Positions 61,812 through 64,000 of a DNA stretch of 64,000 nucleotides are shown in pieces. Origin of the DNA: Embleya sp040629175. Its GTDB lineage: Bacteria; Actinomycetota; Actinomycetes; Streptomycetales; Streptomycetaceae. The DNA is taken from positions 124,001 to 188,000 of the forward strand of contig NZ_JBEXUX010000004.1 of NCBI RefSeq assembly GCF_040629175.1, in the 5' to 3' direction. The notes beneath the pieces are model-generated. The model ran no database searches and was not told the origin of the DNA. It saw only the letters and a program-made list of their open reading frames with translations. The first letter of the stretch is position 1, and each line of letters begins with the position of its first letter. The position numbers were made by a program, and so were the translations under genes.

Positions 61812-63025
61812 GCCGGCAGGAGCCGCCCGCCTATCCCTTCGAGCCCGGTGATGGGCTCGAACTCCATCCCAGATATGCCGAATTGCTCGGCCGACCGCTC
61901 AGCCGGGTACGACTGGCCGACGGTTCGCAGGCCTGGCTGGCGGTCCGCCACGCCGACGTGAAGGCGGTCCTGTCGGACCCCCGTTTCGGCCTGGCCGAAG
62001 CCAAGGGGTGGGCCGAGGAGCGCAGCGAGGGCGCACCACCGGGCAACGGCGGCCTGATGTCCCTGGACCCGCCCGAACACACCAGGCTGCGGTCCCTGGT
62101 CGGCGGCGCGTTCGGCGCGCGCCGGGTCGAGCGACTGCGATCGCGTGCGCAGGAGGTCGCCGAAGAACTCCTGGACCGGATCGTCGAGTCGAAGCAGCCT
62201 TCGGTCGATCTGATGGAGCGGTTCGCCATCCCGTTGCCGACCACCGTGAACTGCGAACTGCTGGGCGTGCCCGACGAGTACGGCCGGTTCTGGAGCTGGG
62301 TGGAGGCCACCCTGTTCGGCGCGTCGACGGCCGAACAACTTCGGCGGGCCGCCGCCGAGTTCGCCTCGCGTACCGCCGCACTGGTGGCGCTGCGGCGCGA
62401 CACGCCGGGCGACGACCTGCTCGGCTCGCTGCTGCAAGCCTGTGATCGGGACGGCCGGATCACCGAGAAGGAGCTGTCGGCCCTGGTGGGCGACCTGCTC
62501 GTCGCGGGCTTTGTCACGGTTGCCCGTCAGATCGCCGTCTCCCTCTACCATCTGATCGGCCGCCCCGACATGTTGTCGCGACTGCGTGCGCACCCGGAGC
62601 AGATTCCCCGCGCCGCCGAGGAACTGCTGCGCTACGTACAGCTCATCGAGTCCACCCTCCCGCGTCGTGCCGGCGAGGACGTGCGGCTCGGCGGCGTCCT
62701 GGTCCGGGCCGGCGAAATTGTGGTACCGGCGCCGGCGGCGGCCAATCGGGATCCCGCGGTCTTCCCGGAGGCGGACCGCCTCGACCTCGCTCGAAACGAC
62801 GGCGCGCACCTCGGCTTCGGGCACGGCGCGCACTACTGCCTCGGCGCTCACGTGGCGCGGCTGGAGCTCCAGGTGGCGTTGGAGACGGCGCTGCGCCGGC
62901 TGCCCGGCCTGCGCCTCGCGGTGCCGCCGGCCGAACTGCGGTGGACCACCAAAGGCATCGCGGCCGGTCTTCGTGAACTACCCGTCACCTTCGATCGTCG
63001 TGTCGGTGGGGTCGGTCGCCGATGA
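61805..63025 (+). CDS. Cytochrome P450 (bacterial class I type)
   Basis: 406 aa from a GTG that overlaps the end of the PKS-NRPS by 7 bases. P450 marks: Glu272-x-x-Arg275 (EELLR), heme loop FGHGAHYCLG with Cys345 as thiolate ligand, and NRDPAVFPEADRLDLAR. The I-helix oxygen-activation motif reads AGFVT (Ala234-Thr238): the Thr is kept, but the usual Asp/Glu before it is Val. The enzyme is soluble and would need ferredoxin and reductase, not encoded nearby. Overlaps on both sides place it in one transcript with the synthase and FAD enzyme, so it is almost surely a tailoring oxidase of the product. The missing acidic residue hints at altered proton delivery or unusual chemistry. Confidence 0.94.
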   Translation: MLSRQEPPAYPFEPGDGLELHPRYAELLGRPLSRVRLADGSQAWLAVRHADVKAVLSDPRFGLAEAKGWAEERSEGAPPGNGGLMSLDPPEHTRLRSLVGGAFGARRVERLRSRAQEVAEELLDRIVESKQPSVDLMERFAIPLPTTVNCELLGVPDEYGRFWSWVEATLFGASTAEQLRRAAAEFASRTAALVALRRDTPGDDLLGSLLQACDRDGRITEKELSALVGDLLVAGFVTVARQIAVSLYHLIGRPDMLSRLRAHPEQIPRAAEELLRYVQLIESTLPRRAGEDVRLGGVLVRAGEIVVPAPAAANRDPAVFPEADRLDLARNDGAHLGFGHGAHYCLGAHVARLELQVALETALRRLPGLRLAVPPAELRWTTKGIAAGLRELPVTFDRRVGGVGRR

Positions 63026-64000
63026 CGGGGGAGGACGAGCAGGACTGGGCCGTGCGGGAGCGGCGTCCGGGGGGCAAGCCTCGGGTCATCATCATCGGTG
63101 CGGGCATCGGCGGGATGGCCACCGGCTGTTACGCGCAGATGAGCGGGATGCAGACCCGGATCCTGGAGAAGCATGTCCTGCCCGGCGGTTGTTGTACCGC
63201 CTGGTCGCGCGACGGCTATCTCTTCGACTATTGCATCGAGTGGATGACCGGCACCGGCTCCGGCAACGACGCGGCCCGGATCTGGCGCGAACTCGGCGCG
63301 CTCGACGGCAAGACGGTGACCAACTTCGAGATGTTCAACCGGATCGTCGACGAGCACGGCCGGGCGGTGACGTTCTACAACCACCCCGACCGGCTGGAGC
63401 GGCACCTGCTGGAGATCTCGCCGGCCGACGCCCGCCTCATCCGCGCCTTCTGCCGCGACCTGAGACGGTTCATCGGCCTCAACCACTACCCGTTCCTGAC
63501 CGCGGCCCCGCTTCGGACCGTGCGCGAGAAGCTCGACGCACTGCGCACCATCCTGCCGTGCTTCGGCCTGCTCTGGCGCACCTCCACCACCAGGATGGAG
63601 AGCTTCTGCGGCAAATTCCGCGACCCGCTGCTTCGCCGAGCCTTCCCCTACATCTTCTTCCAGGACCACGAGGTCTTCCCGCTGTTGCCCTACCTGTTCA
63701 ACATGGCCAGCGCCTACCACGGCAACGCCGGTTTCCCGCAAGGGGGTTCGCTGGGTCTGTCGCGTTCCGTCGAGGAGCGCTACACCTCGCTGGGCGGCCG
63801 GATCAGCTACCGTGCCCGGGCCACCCGCATCCTGGTCGACCGGGACCGCGCGATCGGCGTCGAACTCAAGGACGGGACGCGCCACTACGCCGACCACGTC
63901 GTCTCCGCCTGTGACGGCTACACCACGATCCACGGGCTGTTGGGCGGGCGCTACACCAATCCGACCATCGACACCCTCTACACCGAGACCCTGCACAAGC
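63022..64000 (+). CDS. Phytoene-dehydrogenase-like FAD-dependent oxidoreductase, partial (right edge)
   Basis: The ATG overlaps the P450 stop (ATGA) and 326 codons are visible. The FAD dinucleotide-binding motif is VIIIGAGIGGMATG at residues 22-35, followed by EKHVLPGGCCTAW as in CrtI-type desaturases. Later parts are FPQGGSLGLSRSVEERYTSLGGRI and DHVVSACDGY, both typical of the phytoene-dehydrogenase superfamily. In tetramate macrolactam clusters, such FAD enzymes (FtdC/FtdD, IkaB, OX1-OX3) drive formation of the fused carbocycles from the polyene macrolactam. Its position right after the synthase and P450 supports that role. The C-terminal part is outside the window. Confidence 0.92.
   Translation, partial: MTGEDEQDWAVRERRPGGKPRVIIIGAGIGGMATGCYAQMSGMQTRILEKHVLPGGCCTAWSRDGYLFDYCIEWMTGTGSGNDAARIWRELGALDGKTVTNFEMFNRIVDEHGRAVTFYNHPDRLERHLLEISPADARLIRAFCRDLRRFIGLNHYPFLTAAPLRTVREKLDALRTILPCFGLLWRTSTTRMESFCGKFRDPLLRRAFPYIFFQDHEVFPLLPYLFNMASAYHGNAGFPQGGSLGLSRSVEERYTSLGGRISYRARATRILVDRDRAIGVELKDGTRHYADHVVSACDGYTTIHGLLGGRYTNPTIDTLYTETLHK

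Noticed and set aside
1..64000. tRNA, rRNA, CRISPR arrays, insertion sequences, attachment sites, riboswitches
   Set aside because: Looked for by eye in the intergenic regions; no cloverleaf-like sequence, regular spacer-repeat array, transposase or integrase was found.

Overview
This window is high-GC actinobacterial DNA, most like Streptomyces or a close relative (Streptomycetaceae). The signs are strong G/C at third codon positions, many GTG starts, ATGA-coupled operons and a typical gene set: a LAL-type LuxR regulator, ECF41-type sigma factors, a SCO4226-like protein, DUF4240, DUF5995 and a type VII secretion EccC. All calls rest on reading the sequence and recalled family motifs; no search was run. 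No tRNA, rRNA, CRISPR array, transposase or integrase was seen.

Layout. (1) 1-20.4 kb is a type VII (ESX-like) secretion locus. The minus strand carries a giant 2769-aa repeat protein (2986-11295), a beta-helix/AAA+ ATPase translationally coupled to it, and a membrane protein cut by the left edge. The plus strand diverges with a 341-aa ESX-like protein and two ~100-aa WXG100-like proteins. Convergent to these are EccC and a single-pass membrane protein, followed by an ECF sigma factor. EccB, EccD, EccE and MycP are not in the window. (2) 20.5-31.7 kb is accessory chromosome: a Tat-type lipoprotein, a frameshifted secreted Asp-box protein, an XRE membrane-anchored regulator, a nickel-binding-like protein, a small secreted protein, an SDR without the catalytic Lys, a small HTH protein, a large LuxR regulator and LtrA. 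(3) 31.9-37.5 kb is a redox-flavoured group: an NmrA-like SDR, a VioB-like ferritin/CDGSH fusion, a SigJ/ECF41 sigma factor, a sigma-like protein apparently without region 4, and an OsmC/Ohr protein lacking the peroxidatic Cys. (4) 37.5-50.2 kb holds a decayed WD40 gene next to an alpha/beta hydrolase, an SDR, DUF4240, DUF5995, IclR, a maltokinase-cap protein, a truncated LamG/RHS surface protein and a coupled pair of unknown function.

(5) 50.5-64 kb is the most notable part. It starts with a Rieske oxygenase and a four-EF-hand protein. After a clear terminator comes a single-module PKS-NRPS (KS-AT-DH-KR-ACP-C-A-PCP-TE, 3124 aa), then overlapping genes for a P450 and a phytoene-dehydrogenase-like FAD enzyme that runs off the right edge. 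The megasynthase architecture, its ornithine-like adenylation pocket and the adjacent FAD enzyme match polycyclic tetramate macrolactam (PTM; ikarugamycin/HSAF/frontalamide) pathways. The P450 placed directly behind the synthase, with Rieske and EF-hand genes upstream, does not match the PTM layouts I know, so an unusual tailoring pathway is plausible.
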